A stretch of DNA of 64,000 nucleotides from Methylobacterium sp. W2 (GCF_020662345.1 NZ_VMOA01000015.1:1-64000); one strand, 5' to 3'. Numbered from the stretch's first letter, positions 28,541 through 37,763 are shown. The notes: generated from the sequence alone by a model not told the origin. Translations and numbers: made by a program.

Positions 28541-28555
28541 TCGAGTGGGAGTGAG
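28541..28555 (+). repeat. att-like direct repeat (right copy)
   Basis: This is an exact copy of the guaA 3'-end 15-mer TCGAGTGGGAGTGAG. It closes the 842-bp interval that contains the decayed vapBC, and lies 52 bp before the stop of the intact minus-strand vapC. Confidence 0.7.
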
Positions 28556-28606
28556 GGGCAGGCGGCGGTGATATCGTGGGTAGCGTAGCGCGCGATGGAG
28601 CTTTTC

Positions 28607-29032
28607 TCACCCCATCAATTGCGTCGATACGCCGAGCGGCGGACCGGCTCCAGCAAGCTGCCAGTCGAGCGTGTGCACTGTGGCGCCATGCGCGAATGCG
28701 GTCGCCAGATGCAGCGCATCACCGGCGCGAAGCCCGAGTGCAGGCTGATCCACGAACGTCGCCGCCGTCCGGAAATGCCCGACCGACACCGGGAGTACGG
28801 CGAAGCTTTCGGCCACCAGCCTGTTAAAGAGGGCAAGTGCCGCAGCGCGCTGTTCGAGGCTGATCTGCCCGGTCCTCAACTTCATCGCCAGAGCAGAGGA
28901 CGTCTCCGTGATGGTCCAGTCACTGATCACGAGCAGCGCCGGATTCTGCTTCGCCAACCAAGCCTGAACGTGCGGCGTCATCGCTTCGTTGGACAGCGCC
29001 GCGACGATCACGGACGTGTCGAGATACAGCAT
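28607..29032 (-). CDS. vapC: VapC-family PIN-domain ribonuclease toxin
   Basis: The 141-residue PIN protein starts [20 protein letters not shown], with the first metal-binding Asp in LDTS. A central [11 protein letters not shown] holds the Glu, and [19 protein letters not shown] plus HTLDWQLA hold the distal acidic residues. VapC toxins cleave tRNA or rRNA. The start overlaps the antitoxin stop by one base (TGATG). The reading frame is intact, unlike the neighbouring remnant at 27867-28200. It lies 52 bp outside the right guaA-type repeat. Confidence 0.9.
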   Translation of the reverse strand: MLYLDTSVIVAALSNEAMTPHVQAWLAKQNPALLVISDWTITETSSALAMKLRTGQISLEQRAAALALFNRLVAESFAVLPVSVGHFRTAATFVDQPALGLRAGDALHLATAFAHGATVHTLDWQLAGAGPPLGVSTQLMG

Positions 29033-29274
29033 CAGTAACGATCGCCATCCCGCATGGACCGTACCAGAGCGGCGGCGGCCTCGAGCTGCGGCGGCATGGT
29101 CGCCGTCAGGGCCTGGAGCAGGGCGGCATCGACCCTTTTGCGCTGCCTGGCCACGGAGGTGAGCCTAGCTACGGACTTGCCGCGCCGGGTGATGTCGATG
29201 GACTCGCCCGCCTCCACCCGGTCGACGAGCGCGCTCAGATGTGCCTTGGCATTTGCCAGACTCACGGCATCCAT
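29032..29274 (-). CDS. Phd/YefM-family antitoxin partner of VapC
   Basis: The 80-residue protein begins [20 protein letters not shown], then [20 protein letters not shown]. This is the Phd/YefM N-terminal DNA-binding pattern (AKAHLSxLVDxVEAGE...ITRRGKxVARL). The C-terminal tail rich in Ala, Leu and Met would neutralise VapC. The ATG at 29274 was preferred to the longer frame reaching 29379 because the family starts at this Met. It precedes and overlaps vapC, the normal antitoxin-first order. Confidence 0.88.
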   Translation of the reverse strand: MDAVSLANAKAHLSALVDRVEAGESIDITRRGKSVARLTSVARQRKRVDAALLQALTATMPPQLEAAAALVRSMRDGDRY

Positions 29275-29396
29275 ATCACGCTCCTGACCATATAGATGGT
29301 CATATAGCCGATCGGGTTTGGGACTTCCAGCGAATGATCCTCCTGGTGTTTTGGTGAAGAGCGGTGCTCGACGGCCCAATCACCGATCACCGATCA

Positions 29397-30380
29397 TCAG
29401 AGAGCTTCGATCCCCGCCGTCCCGCCGGCGGCATAGCGGGCGCCCGCCACCGCCGCCGGTGCAAAAAGGGTGTCGAGCTCCGCGATCTCCGCCGTCGATA
29501 AAGCCAGGTCCATGGCCGCCGCGTTCTCGGCGAGCCGTGTCGCTCGGCGTGCGCCGGGGATCGGCACCACGTTGGGCGCCTTGGTCACGAGCCAGGCGAG
29601 AGCGACCTGTGCCGCGGAGACGCCGCGCGCGGCGGCAAAGTGGCCGAGCGCTTCGGCAAGGCGCCGGTTCTGCGCCAGGGCTTCCCCCTGGAAACGCGGA
29701 TTGCCCTTGCGGAAATCGCCCGCGCTGAGGGCGTTCGGATCGATGGCGCCGGTGAGGAAACCGCGCCCCAGGGGCGAATAGGCCACGAAGGTTACGCCGA
29801 GTTCGGCGCAGGTCTCCAGCATTCCCTCCTCCGGCGTGCGGCTCCACAGCGAGTACTCGCTCTGGACGGCGGCGATGGGATGGATGGCATGGGCGGCCCG
29901 CAACGTCGCCGGGGACACTTCCGAGAGGCCAAGGGCTCGGACCTTGCCTGTCTCGACGAGCTTCGCCATGGCGCCGATGGTCTCCTCCAGCGGCGTCTCC
30001 GGGTTGCGGCGGTGGCAATAGTAGAGATCGATTGTCTCGACGCGCAGGCGCTTCAGCGAAGCGTCGCAGGCCGTCGCGATGTAAGCGGGCGTGTTGTCGA
30101 TCCGGCGCGACCCGGCCGCATCGCGCACGATGCCGAACTTGGTGGCGAGCGCCACCCGTTCGCGGCAATGTTCGAGGAAGCGGCCGAGCAGATTCTCGTT
30201 ATGGCCGAGCCCGTAGGTGTCGGCGGTGTCGAGGAAGTCGTAGCTGAGATCAAGGGCAGCGTTCAGCGTCGCCAGGGACTCGGCCTCATCCGCCGGGCCG
30301 TAGAACTCGGACATGCCCATGCAGCCGAGACCCGGGGCGGAGAGGGTGAGGCCGGTGCTGCCGAGGGGACGCTTCTGCAT
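29397..30380 (-). CDS. Aldo/keto reductase
   Basis: The 327-residue TIM-barrel enzyme reduces carbonyls with NADPH. It begins MQKRPLGSTGLTLSAPGLGC and has the catalytic tetrad in the family positions: DTADTYGLGHNE (Asp and Tyr), ALATKFGI (Lys), and DLYYCHRRNPETPLEE (His). It ends with the cofactor region PIPGARRATRLAENAAAMDL. The form is that of AKR13-type proteins such as YajO/IolS-like. It is divergent from a LysR gene starting 98 bp away, which probably controls it. Substrate unknown. Confidence 0.92.
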   Translation of the reverse strand: MQKRPLGSTGLTLSAPGLGCMGMSEFYGPADEAESLATLNAALDLSYDFLDTADTYGLGHNENLLGRFLEHCRERVALATKFGIVRDAAGSRRIDNTPAYIATACDASLKRLRVETIDLYYCHRRNPETPLEETIGAMAKLVETGKVRALGLSEVSPATLRAAHAIHPIAAVQSEYSLWSRTPEEGMLETCAELGVTFVAYSPLGRGFLTGAIDPNALSAGDFRKGNPRFQGEALAQNRRLAEALGHFAAARGVSAAQVALAWLVTKAPNVVPIPGARRATRLAENAAAMDLALSTAEIAELDTLFAPAAVAGARYAAGGTAGIEAL

Positions 30381-30478
30381 GGGACATTTCCTGTTCGCGG
30401 TCGAAGCGAAGCCTGACAGGGCCGGGTTCATCCGATAAGCCGGACAATCCCGCATGAGCTGCTGAGCGAGTTTCACCA

Positions 30479-31381
30479 ATGCAGCGCGCCGATCTGTCGG
30501 ATCTCGCCGCCTTCGCGTCCGTGGCGAGCCATCGCAGCTTTCGCAAAGCTGCCACGGAGCTCGGCGTCTCGCCCTCGGCCTTGAGCCACGCCCTGCGCGG
30601 CCTCGAAGCGCGGATGGGCGTGCGGCTGCTCCATCGCACCACGCGCAGCGTCGCCGTGACGGAAGCGGGCGCGATTCTCCTGGCGCGGCTGGGTCCGGCT
30701 CTCGCCGAGATCGGCAACGCAGTGGATGCCGCGCGTCTGCTGAGCGCCGAGGTCACCGGCAGCCTCAGGATCAATGCCCCTCACGCGGCCTGCCGGCTCA
30801 TTCTCATGCCGCTGGTGACGCGCCTCCTCGCGCGTCATCCGAATCTCGCCGTCGAGATCATCGGCGACAATGCGATGACCGACGTGGTGGCGGACGGGTT
30901 CGATGCGGGGATCCGCATGGGGGAGCGCGTGGCGAAGGACATGATCGCCCTGCCCATCGGCGGACCCCAGCGTTTCGCCGTCATCGGTTCGCCCGCCTAT
31001 CTCGACCGGCGCGGAACACCGGGTCGACCGCAGGATCTCGCCGGCCATGCCTGCATTCGCCAGCGCTTCCCCGACGGCCGCCTGTTCAAATGGGAGTTCG
31101 AGCGGGACGGGGTGGCCTGCGATGTCGAGGTGGAGGGACCGCTGACCTTCGGCGACCAGGAACTCATGGTCGAGGCGGCGGTTCGGGGCATCGGCCTCGC
31201 CTTCGTCTTCGAGGGCTATGCGGCAGACGTCCTGGCGCAGGGCAGGGTGAAGCGGCTGATGGAAGAATGGTGCCCGGCCTTTCCGGGATTCCATCTCTAT
31301 TATCCCGGGCGCCGTCACGTGCCCTCCACCCTGCGCGCCCTCATCGCGCTGATGCAGGAGAGGTCCTCAGGCGAAGCGTGA
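30479..31381 (+). CDS. LysR-family transcriptional regulator
   Basis: The 300-residue protein has an N-terminal winged helix (DLAAFASVASHRSFRKAATE, then LGVSPSALSHALRGLEARMG) and a periplasmic-binding-like effector domain from about residue 90. It is divergently arranged with the aldo/keto reductase gene, the classic LysR layout, so it likely autoregulates and controls that gene. Its 3' end overlaps the convergent cupin gene by 15 bp, which is unusual but small. Effector unknown. Confidence 0.93.
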   Translation: MQRADLSDLAAFASVASHRSFRKAATELGVSPSALSHALRGLEARMGVRLLHRTTRSVAVTEAGAILLARLGPALAEIGNAVDAARLLSAEVTGSLRINAPHAACRLILMPLVTRLLARHPNLAVEIIGDNAMTDVVADGFDAGIRMGERVAKDMIALPIGGPQRFAVIGSPAYLDRRGTPGRPQDLAGHACIRQRFPDGRLFKWEFERDGVACDVEVEGPLTFGDQELMVEAAVRGIGLAFVFEGYAADVLAQGRVKRLMEEWCPAFPGFHLYYPGRRHVPSTLRALIALMQERSSGEA

Positions 31382-31699
31382 ATGAGAGGGTGGGGCGAGG
31401 TTCACCTCCACCAGAACCGTCTCGCTGACGAACTCGGCCGCGTGCCAGACGTCCGGCGGGAAGTGGAACACGCTGCCCGGCCCGAAACCCTTCGTGCCCT
31501 GTTCCGTCTCCAGGGTGCCCGAGCCTTCAAGCACCTGGACGAACTGCTCGTGCGCATGGCTGTGGCGCGGAGCCTTGGTCCCGGCCGGGATGGTGATGCG
31601 CACGAGGCTCGCGCCTTCGCCGTCGAGATGGCGCTTGGCGACGCCGTTCGGCGCGGTGGTCTCGGCCTGATCCGCCCAGGCGACGCAATGCTCGGTCAT
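31367..31699 (-). CDS. Small cupin-domain protein
   Basis: This is a 110-residue single-domain cupin. Motif 1 is PRHSHAHEQFVQVLEGSGTL (metal-binding His and Glu pattern HSHxHE...G) and motif 2 is FGPGSVFHFPPDVWHAAEFV. The ATG at 31699 has GGAAG 8 nt upstream; an in-frame ATG at 31714 is also possible. The metal site appears complete, so a dioxygenase, isomerase or sensor role is possible. Its stop overlaps the end of the convergent LysR gene. Substrate unknown. Confidence 0.85.
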   Translation of the reverse strand: MTEHCVAWADQAETTAPNGVAKRHLDGEGASLVRITIPAGTKAPRHSHAHEQFVQVLEGSGTLETEQGTKGFGPGSVFHFPPDVWHAAEFVSETVLVEVNLAPPSHSRFA

Positions 31700-31763
31700 G
31701 CGAGGGTCTTCCATGCCGGTGTGAAAGGTTGTCCGTTTCGCACGGAGGTAGGCGCGTCCCGTT

Positions 31764-32933
31764 TCACGGCCAGACCTTGATCGCCAAGGGCCTGCGGACG
31801 AGGTCGCGGTCCGAGGTCACGGTGCAGCCCTCCCGGCGGAGCGTCACGTAGGTGAGGAAGACGGTGTCGCCTGCATCGTCGAAATTGCGGCCGGTCGCCT
31901 GCGGGTCGAGGATCGACGGATAGGCGATGAGATCGCCCTTGGCCGTGCAGGGATCGTCGTAGAGCGTGGCGCCGGCGAGCAGCAGGCGCGGCTGGTCCCA
32001 GGTCAGGAGATCCCGCGACGTCGTCCAGTAGAAGCCCGATTCCGGGACGGTGCCGCCGGCCCCGGCCATGAACACGGCGATCCAGGCCCCCGTGCCGCGA
32101 TGGCGTATGACGGCGCCGACGGGCAGGCCGAACGGCTCCAGCGGCTTGCACGGCTCGGAGAGCAACGTCGGCCTGATGTAGGGATCGGGGAAGGCGGCGG
32201 TGAAGCCGAGCCCGGTCCAGGCGCGCCAGCGTGCCGGATCGGACGGCGTGTCGGTGCGGAACAGGCAGGCCCCGGCGGATTGCTCGCTGCCCCCCGTGGA
32301 CCATCCGGTGGTGGCGATGAACACGTAGCGCCAGCGCCCGTCGCCGACGATGTTCGACGGGTTGAAGAACCCCCGCTGCCGGCCCTGGCCGACTTCCTGT
32401 CGGAACGGCGCCCCGGCCACCACCACGGGGGGCTTGGCGCGGGAAAAGCTGCGCCCGCCATCGCCAGAGGAGGCGGCGACGATCGTGTTGTACCAGCACT
32501 CGATATAGACCTTCGAGCGGCAGCGACCCTCGTGCTCGTTGGCCTGGTACTCGTGGTGGAGGAGGGCCGAGATCGCCTTGCCGTCCTCGGTCCATGTGGC
32601 GGTGATCCAGGAGCGGTCGTCATAGGCCGCCGGATCGGCCTTCTCGCCGGATTCGAGTACAACGGCGCAGTCGAGCTTCAGCTGGTCGAGGCTCGGTCCG
32701 CGCAAGGCCCGGTTGCGATAGTGCATCCCGAACAGGGCGATGCTGCCCGATGCGTCGCGGAAGGCGCGCGCGGAAGCGTCCGGCACGTCCGCGCCATCGC
32801 AGGCATCGCGGCCGGCCTTGAAGATCGTCGTCGGTGCCCCGACGAGGATGAGTGCGGAAAACGGCGGTTCGGACCGCGCCGCGGCACCGCACGGGAGCAG
32901 GACGAGGAGGAGGAGGGCGAGGAGCCGCGTCAT
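31764..32933 (-). CDS. Exported protein with an Asp-box, beta-propeller-like
   Basis: The 389-residue protein has a signal peptide (MTRLLALLLLVLLPCGAAA). The mature part contains an Asp-box-like SSGDGGRSFS and repeated W/Y-rich strands such as GFYWTTSRDLLTWDQPRLLL and RWRYVFIATTGW. The overall look is of a sialidase-type or glycosidase beta-propeller, but no catalytic set is recognised. Several Cys (CDG, LDC, CRSK, CWY, CLFR, CKP, CTAK) suggest disulfides in the periplasm. Family not recognised; hypothetical exported protein is the safe name. Confidence 0.7.
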   Translation of the reverse strand: MTRLLALLLLVLLPCGAAARSEPPFSALILVGAPTTIFKAGRDACDGADVPDASARAFRDASGSIALFGMHYRNRALRGPSLDQLKLDCAVVLESGEKADPAAYDDRSWITATWTEDGKAISALLHHEYQANEHEGRCRSKVYIECWYNTIVAASSGDGGRSFSRAKPPVVVAGAPFRQEVGQGRQRGFFNPSNIVGDGRWRYVFIATTGWSTGGSEQSAGACLFRTDTPSDPARWRAWTGLGFTAAFPDPYIRPTLLSEPCKPLEPFGLPVGAVIRHRGTGAWIAVFMAGAGGTVPESGFYWTTSRDLLTWDQPRLLLAGATLYDDPCTAKGDLIAYPSILDPQATGRNFDDAGDTVFLTYVTLRREGCTVTSDRDLVRRPLAIKVWP

Positions 32934-33041
32934 CGGGTGAGCCTGGACATCGGGCCGAGTTTGGGTTTTGAACCATTACAGTCTGCTTCACCCGGCCTAA
33001 CGCGGATCGAACGATCCACAGGCGCGATTCGAAGGCGTCCC

Positions 33042-33647
33042 ATGCTCATCCTCATCCTCGGCCTCGTGCTGTTCCTCGGCACGCATGCCTTCTCCATGTT
33101 GAGGGCCAAACGCGCGGGCGTCATCAACGAGGTGGGGGAGAGCCGGTTCAAGCTCGGCTATACCTTCCTGTCGGTCCTCGGCATCGTGCTCATCGCCTAC
33201 GGGTTCGGCCAGTACCGTGCCGACGGCTACATCCAGGTGTGGAACCCGCCGGTCTTCATGCGCCATCTCGCGCTGCTGCTGACGCTGTTCGCCTTCATCG
33301 CCCTGGCCTCCGCCTACCTGCCCGGCCATATCCGGGCGCGGGCCAAGCACCCGATGCTGCTGGCGGTGAAGATCTGGGCGACGGCCCATCTCCTCGCCAA
33401 TGGCGACCTCGGCTCGATCCTGCTGTTCGGCAGCTTCCTCGCCTGGGCCGTCATCGCCCGGATCAGCGCCAAGCGCCGCGCCCGCTCGGCCGGCGCGGTG
33501 GCCGCTCAGCACGGCGCCGTCGCGGCTCCGGCCGGCTGGCGCAACGACGCCATCGCGGTGGCGGTCGGCTTCGTGGTCTGGTTCGTCTTCGCCAAGTACC
33601 TGCATCAATGGGTGATCGGCGTCTCGGCCTGGCCGGGGCAGGCCTGA
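33042..33647 (+). CDS. NnrU family membrane protein
   Basis: The 201-residue protein begins MLILILGLVLFLGTHAFSML and has about six hydrophobic segments, with GQYRADGYIQVWNPPVFMRH, HPMLLAVKIWATAHLLANGD and GSILLFGSFLAWAVI, all NnrU features. NnrU was named from a nitrite/NO-reduction locus; most members are outside denitrification clusters and of unclear role. No nitrogen-oxide genes are nearby. The ATG at 33042 was chosen because the upstream frame is antisense to the exported protein gene. Confidence 0.88.
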   Translation: MLILILGLVLFLGTHAFSMLRAKRAGVINEVGESRFKLGYTFLSVLGIVLIAYGFGQYRADGYIQVWNPPVFMRHLALLLTLFAFIALASAYLPGHIRARAKHPMLLAVKIWATAHLLANGDLGSILLFGSFLAWAVIARISAKRRARSAGAVAAQHGAVAAPAGWRNDAIAVAVGFVVWFVFAKYLHQWVIGVSAWPGQA

Positions 33648-33764
33648 GACCGGCGACCGGCTGCTCTCCAAGCTATCCAGTCGCCAAGCCGGCCTGGCTG
33701 TGCTAGGCGCCGGGCTTGGTTTTCCTCAAGGCCGTCGATCGTATCGCGGTCGGCGTGAGACGAC

Positions 33765-34478
33765 ATGGCCGAGAACAACGAGTTTATCCGCGAGGTCAAC
33801 GAAGACTATCGCCGCGATCAGGTCGCACAGATCTGGAAGCGCTACAGCGGTCTCATCGTCGCCGTGGCGATTCTCGTCGTGGCCGGCGTCGGCGGCTATC
33901 GCTATTGGCAGCACGACCAGCGGGTCCGCGCCGAAGCCGCGTCCGAGAAGTTCGAGGCCGCCAACCGCCTCGCCAAGGACGGCAAGGGCGCGGAGGCCGA
34001 CAAGGCCTTCGAGGCGCTGGAAGCCGACGCTCCGGGCGGCTACCGGATGCTGGCCCGCTTCCGCTCCGCCACAGAGACCGCCAAGCGCGATGCGTCCGCC
34101 GGCGCGGCGGAGTACGATGCGCTCGCCGCCGACACCAAGCTCGGCGACGGCCTGCGCGACCTCGCCCGTCTGCGCGCGGCGCTGATCCGCCTCGATCAGC
34201 CGAACCCCGATCCGGCCCTCGCCAGCCTCCAGGGGCTCGCCGCGCCGGCCGGCGCGTTCCGCCACACCGCCCGCGAAATGCTCGGCCTCGTCGCGCTGAA
34301 GCGCGGCGAGTACGATGCCGCCGGGCGCTGGTTCGACCAGATCATTTCCGATCCTCAGACGCCGGCCAATCTCCGCCAGCGCATCGAGGTCTATGCCGCC
34401 CTCGTGGCCGGCGGCCCGGTCACCGTGACCGCGGCGCCTGCGCCCGAGCCGGCCGCACCCCCGCCCGTGACGCGCTGA
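33765..34478 (+). CDS. YfgM-like tetratricopeptide membrane protein
   Basis: The 237-residue protein has a cytoplasmic N-terminus (MAENNEFIREVNEDYRRDQV), one membrane helix at about residues 28-48 and a periplasmic helical repeat domain. YfgM in E. coli is a Sec-associated chaperone partner of PpiD. The position 63 bp before der is the conserved yfgM-(bamB)-der context, but no bamB gene is present between them. The C-terminal tail is Pro/Ala-rich. The arrangement implies co-transcription with der. Confidence 0.85.
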   Translation: MAENNEFIREVNEDYRRDQVAQIWKRYSGLIVAVAILVVAGVGGYRYWQHDQRVRAEAASEKFEAANRLAKDGKGAEADKAFEALEADAPGGYRMLARFRSATETAKRDASAGAAEYDALAADTKLGDGLRDLARLRAALIRLDQPNPDPALASLQGLAAPAGAFRHTAREMLGLVALKRGEYDAAGRWFDQIISDPQTPANLRQRIEVYAALVAGGPVTVTAAPAPEPAAPPPVTR

Positions 34479-34541
34479 GCCGGTTCCGGCACGCCGCCTG
34501 CACGACGAATTTTTCTGTACGACGACTGAATCGAGACCACC

Positions 34542-35900
34542 ATGGACATGCCGACCGTCGCTATCGTCGGACGGCCGAATGTCGGCAAGTCGACCCTCTT
34601 CAACCGGCTGGTGGGCAAAAAGCTCGCCCTCGTGGACGATCGCCCCGGCGTGACCCGCGACCGGCGCGAGGGCGACTGCAACTTCGGCGGATTGGTGTTT
34701 CGCGTCATCGACACCGCGGGCCTCGAACAGGCCGACGCGGATTCGCTGCTCGGGCGCATGCGCGCGCAGACCGAGACCGCGATCCTCGAGGCCGACGTCG
34801 TGCTGTTCGTCATCGACGCCCGTGCCGGCATCCTCCCCGCCGACCAGCCCTTCGCCGAACTCGTGCGCCGCGCCGGCTGCCCGGTGGTGCTCATCGCCAA
34901 CAAGGCCGAGGGCGGCACCGGCCTGTCCGGGGCCTACGAGGCATTTTCCCTCGGGCTCGGCGACCCGATCCCGTTCTCGGCCGAACACGGCGAGGGCATC
35001 GGCGAATTGCATGACGCCCTCATCGAGGCCCTGCCCAAGCTCGACGACGAGGACGAGGAATACGACGACGACCCCGCGAACCGCTCGCTTAAGGTCGCCA
35101 TCGTCGGCCGCCCCAATGCCGGCAAGTCGACCCTGATCAACCGGATGCTCGGCGAGGAGCGCCTGCTCGTCGGCCCCGAGGCCGGCATCACCCGCGATTC
35201 GATCTCCCTCGACTGGGAGTGGCGCGGCCGCCGGATCAAGCTCCACGACACCGCCGGCATGCGCCGCAAGGCGCGCATCGACGACAAGCTCGAAAAGCTC
35301 GCCGTCTCGGACGGCCTGCGCGCCGTGCGCTTCGCCGAGGTGGTGGTGGTGCTCCTCGACGCCACGATCCCGTTCGAGAAGCAGGATCTGACCATCGTCG
35401 ATCTCATCGAGAGCGAGGGCCGCGCCCTGGTCATCGGCCTCAACAAGTGGGACCTCGTGGCCGACCAGCCGGGCCTGCTGAAGAAGCTGCGCGAGGATTG
35501 CACCCGCCTGCTGCCGCAGGTGCGCGGCGTCTCCGTGGTGCCGCTCTCGGGCCTCGCCGGCGACGGCATCGACACGCTGATGAAGGCCGTCACCGAGACC
35601 TTCGAGGTCTGGAACAAGCGCATCTCCACCTCGAAGATCAACGACTGGCTCAACGAGGCGACCCAGCGCAACCCGCCGCCGGCGGTGGCGAGCCGCCGCA
35701 TCAAGATCCGCTACGCCACCCAGGTGAAGAGCCGCCCGCCGCACTTCGCCCTGTTCGGCAACCAGCTCGACGGCCTGCCGAAATCCTACACCCGCTACCT
35801 CGTCAACAACCTGCGCGAAGCCTTCGACCTCCCCGGCGTGCCGATCCGGCTGTCCTTGCGGACCTCGAAGAACCCGTTCGACAAGGAGAACAAGGGCTGA
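34542..35900 (+). CDS. der: GTPase Der (EngA), ribosome assembly
   Basis: The 452-residue protein contains two tandem GTPase domains: [14 protein letters not shown] at about residue 10 with DTAGLEQ, and [18 protein letters not shown] at about 187 with [11 protein letters not shown] and NKWDLV. A C-terminal KH-like domain follows (about 365-452, with [20 protein letters not shown]). It acts in 50S subunit maturation. An acidic linker ([12 protein letters not shown]) joins the G domains. It follows the YfgM-like gene, the usual order without bamB. Confidence 0.98.
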   Translation: MDMPTVAIVGRPNVGKSTLFNRLVGKKLALVDDRPGVTRDRREGDCNFGGLVFRVIDTAGLEQADADSLLGRMRAQTETAILEADVVLFVIDARAGILPADQPFAELVRRAGCPVVLIANKAEGGTGLSGAYEAFSLGLGDPIPFSAEHGEGIGELHDALIEALPKLDDEDEEYDDDPANRSLKVAIVGRPNAGKSTLINRMLGEERLLVGPEAGITRDSISLDWEWRGRRIKLHDTAGMRRKARIDDKLEKLAVSDGLRAVRFAEVVVVLLDATIPFEKQDLTIVDLIESEGRALVIGLNKWDLVADQPGLLKKLREDCTRLLPQVRGVSVVPLSGLAGDGIDTLMKAVTETFEVWNKRISTSKINDWLNEATQRNPPPAVASRRIKIRYATQVKSRPPHFALFGNQLDGLPKSYTRYLVNNLREAFDLPGVPIRLSLRTSKNPFDKENKG

Positions 35901-35903
35901 GCC

Positions 35904-37028
35904 TCACGACCCGCAGGTCGTTTCACTTAGCCAATCGACTACGTCGTCCAGCCCCTGCCGGTTGGTACGGCCCGTCTCGCGGGCGGCTTCGAACACCGCG
36001 ATCTGGCGGTCGGCGCTGGTGCCCTCGCGGACGATGGTCCGTGCGCGCTCGACCTCTTCGCCGCAGCCGAGCGCGTCGGCATCGGCGTCGATGAGGGCCA
36101 GCATCGCGTCGAGGGCGTCGGCGAAGGGGAAGGCGTCCTCGCTGGCTTCGTCGATGATCTCGGCCTCCGTGCCGCTGCGCTGGGTGCGCCAGAGGTTCTC
36201 CTCAGCCAGGGCCCGCGAGACGCCGTCGAGATCGGCATTGAGGTCGGACCGGCGCACGACGCAGCGCACGAGGCAGCGGAAGAGCGCCGCCACAGTGAGG
36301 GCATCCTCGAGCCGCGTGCAGGAATCCGCCACCCGCAATTCGAGGGTCGGGAACTTGATCGACGGGCGCAGGGACCACCACAGGAAGCTCGCATCCTGGA
36401 TCGAGCCGGCCCTGGTCATGATGCGGACGTAGCGCTCATAGGCGCCGGGGTCGGAGAAGAGCTGCGGCAGGCCGGTGCGTGGCAACTCGCCGAAGGCGCT
36501 GAGGCGGTAGGCGGTGAGGCCCGTGGGCTTGCCCTGCCAGAAGGGGGACGAGGCCGAGAGCGCGAAGAGCAGGGGCTGGAACGGTAGCAGCCGGTTCATC
36601 AGGTCCACCCGCGCTTGCGGGTCGGGTACCTCCACATGCACATGCATGCCGCAGATTAGGCTGCGCCGTCCCGCCATTCCCACATCCCGCAGGATGCCGC
36701 GATAGCGCTCGCCCTTCGTCGGCAATTGCCGCGCCCAGTCGGCCACCGGATGAGTGCCCGCGGCAAAGAGCAGAAGCTCGTGGCCTTTCGCGAGACGGCC
36801 AAGGGCGTCGCGTTGACGTCCCAGGATCTCCCGCGCCTCGCTGAACTCCGTGGAGGGCGGGGTGCAGACCTCCACCTGGCATTGGAGCATCTCGCGCCCG
36901 ATCTCAGGCAGGCGCTCGCTCGCTTCGGTATGGAACGGCTTTACCGATCGCCGCGGCGTCCCTCGCGTTTCGGCATCGGCCAGGAAGTATTCCTCCTCGA
37001 TGCCGAAACGGTAGCTGTGCGCGGTCAT
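35904..37028 (-). CDS. Carboxylate-amine ligase, YbdK/GCS2 type
   Basis: The 374-residue protein starts MTAHSYRFGIEEEYFLADAE with the glutamate-cysteine ligase 2 ATP/metal motif FGIEEEYF. It also has CQVEVCTPPS, CGMHVHVEVPDPQARVDLMN and PTLELRVADSCTRLEDALTV. The family joins a carboxylate to an amine with ATP and has weak glutamate-cysteine ligase activity. In Rhizobiales it is a common stand-alone gene. It is convergent with der, stops only a few bases apart. The true substrate pair is unknown. Confidence 0.9.
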   Translation of the reverse strand: MTAHSYRFGIEEEYFLADAETRGTPRRSVKPFHTEASERLPEIGREMLQCQVEVCTPPSTEFSEAREILGRQRDALGRLAKGHELLLFAAGTHPVADWARQLPTKGERYRGILRDVGMAGRRSLICGMHVHVEVPDPQARVDLMNRLLPFQPLLFALSASSPFWQGKPTGLTAYRLSAFGELPRTGLPQLFSDPGAYERYVRIMTRAGSIQDASFLWWSLRPSIKFPTLELRVADSCTRLEDALTVAALFRCLVRCVVRRSDLNADLDGVSRALAEENLWRTQRSGTEAEIIDEASEDAFPFADALDAMLALIDADADALGCGEEVERARTIVREGTSADRQIAVFEAARETGRTNRQGLDDVVDWLSETTCGS

Positions 37029-37129
37029 TCGCGATCCGATGATCTGAGGGGCGGCTCTGGTCCTGCCAGTCTACAACGTCGTTCGATGCCGAGCGGCTGC
37101 ATTCCGAGCGACGAACGGACGAGAGATGG

Positions 37130-37522
37130 TCAGCGAACGATCCTGACGGACAATCCAAGATGCGCCGGTAATCCAGCCCATGCCCTGTCCGTGGTGACGG
37201 CTGTCGCCGCGAGCCTCCGCGCCAAAGCGAGGCAGGCCCTGTCGCCGAGAGACAAACCAAGGGATCGGGTCTCCACGCGCAGTAGGCCCGCTATTTTCGC
37301 CTGTTCAACGTCGAAAGCCTCTACGGGCAGGCGAAGGAGTCGGATGGCCTCGCCGATTCGCTCTTCCGACCCACCGACCTCCGCCAGCTTGGCGACAACC
37401 TCGGAGAGATTGACGGCGCCGATGACGGCGAAGGGCAGCGTCTCCGCGACCGCCTCGCAGCCGGGTTCGGCATTGAGCAGGCAGAGAAGGGCTGAGGCAT
37501 CGAAAACGATGCGCTCACTCAC
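37130..37522 (-). CDS. VapC-family PIN-domain toxin
   Basis: The 130-residue protein begins MSERIVFDASALLCLLNAEP with the first PIN Asp (FDAS). It has NLSEVVAKLAEVGG with the conserved Glu, LSLGDRACLALARRL with the second acid and AVTTDRAWAGL with the third. The catalytic set therefore looks complete. It overlaps the preceding AbrB-type antitoxin gene by 8 bp. It is one of four toxin-antitoxin loci in the window. The RNA target is unknown. Confidence 0.88.
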   Translation of the reverse strand: MSERIVFDASALLCLLNAEPGCEAVAETLPFAVIGAVNLSEVVAKLAEVGGSEERIGEAIRLLRLPVEAFDVEQAKIAGLLRVETRSLGLSLGDRACLALARRLAATAVTTDRAWAGLPAHLGLSVRIVR

Positions 37523-37763
37523 GCTCCGCAGCGCCCTTGCGATCGGCGATCAAGGCGTCCGAGAGAACGACATCCTTGGGCGCGAATGTGCGCACGATGT
37601 CCTGCGCTGCACGGATGGCCGCCGAAGCCGACCGGATGCGCAATCCGTCTTCGGCGAGTTCGACCATCACCGTGTCTCCCACTGCGATGCCGAGCTTCTC
37701 CCGGAACGATGCCGGAATGACGAGCTTCCCACCATCGACGATCTTGACCGCGCGGGATGCCAT
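37515..37763 (-). CDS. AbrB/MazE-type (SpoVT-AbrB) antitoxin
   Basis: The 82-residue protein begins MASRAVKIVDGGKLVIPASF, then REKLGIAVGDTVMVELAEDG. This is the swapped-hairpin AbrB DNA-binding domain seen in VapB antitoxins. The C-terminal half (AAQDIVRTFAPKDVVLSDAL) would bind the VapC partner. A strong purine-rich RBS (GGAGGGAAGA) precedes the ATG at 37763. The coding end overlaps the toxin start by 8 bp. Confidence 0.88.
   Translation of the reverse strand: MASRAVKIVDGGKLVIPASFREKLGIAVGDTVMVELAEDGLRIRSASAAIRAAQDIVRTFAPKDVVLSDALIADRKGAAERE

Noticed and set aside
28287-28610. 107-residue minus-strand ORF in the relic interval
   Set aside because: No family similarity, unusual composition, and it overlaps the frameshifted antitoxin remnant in another frame.
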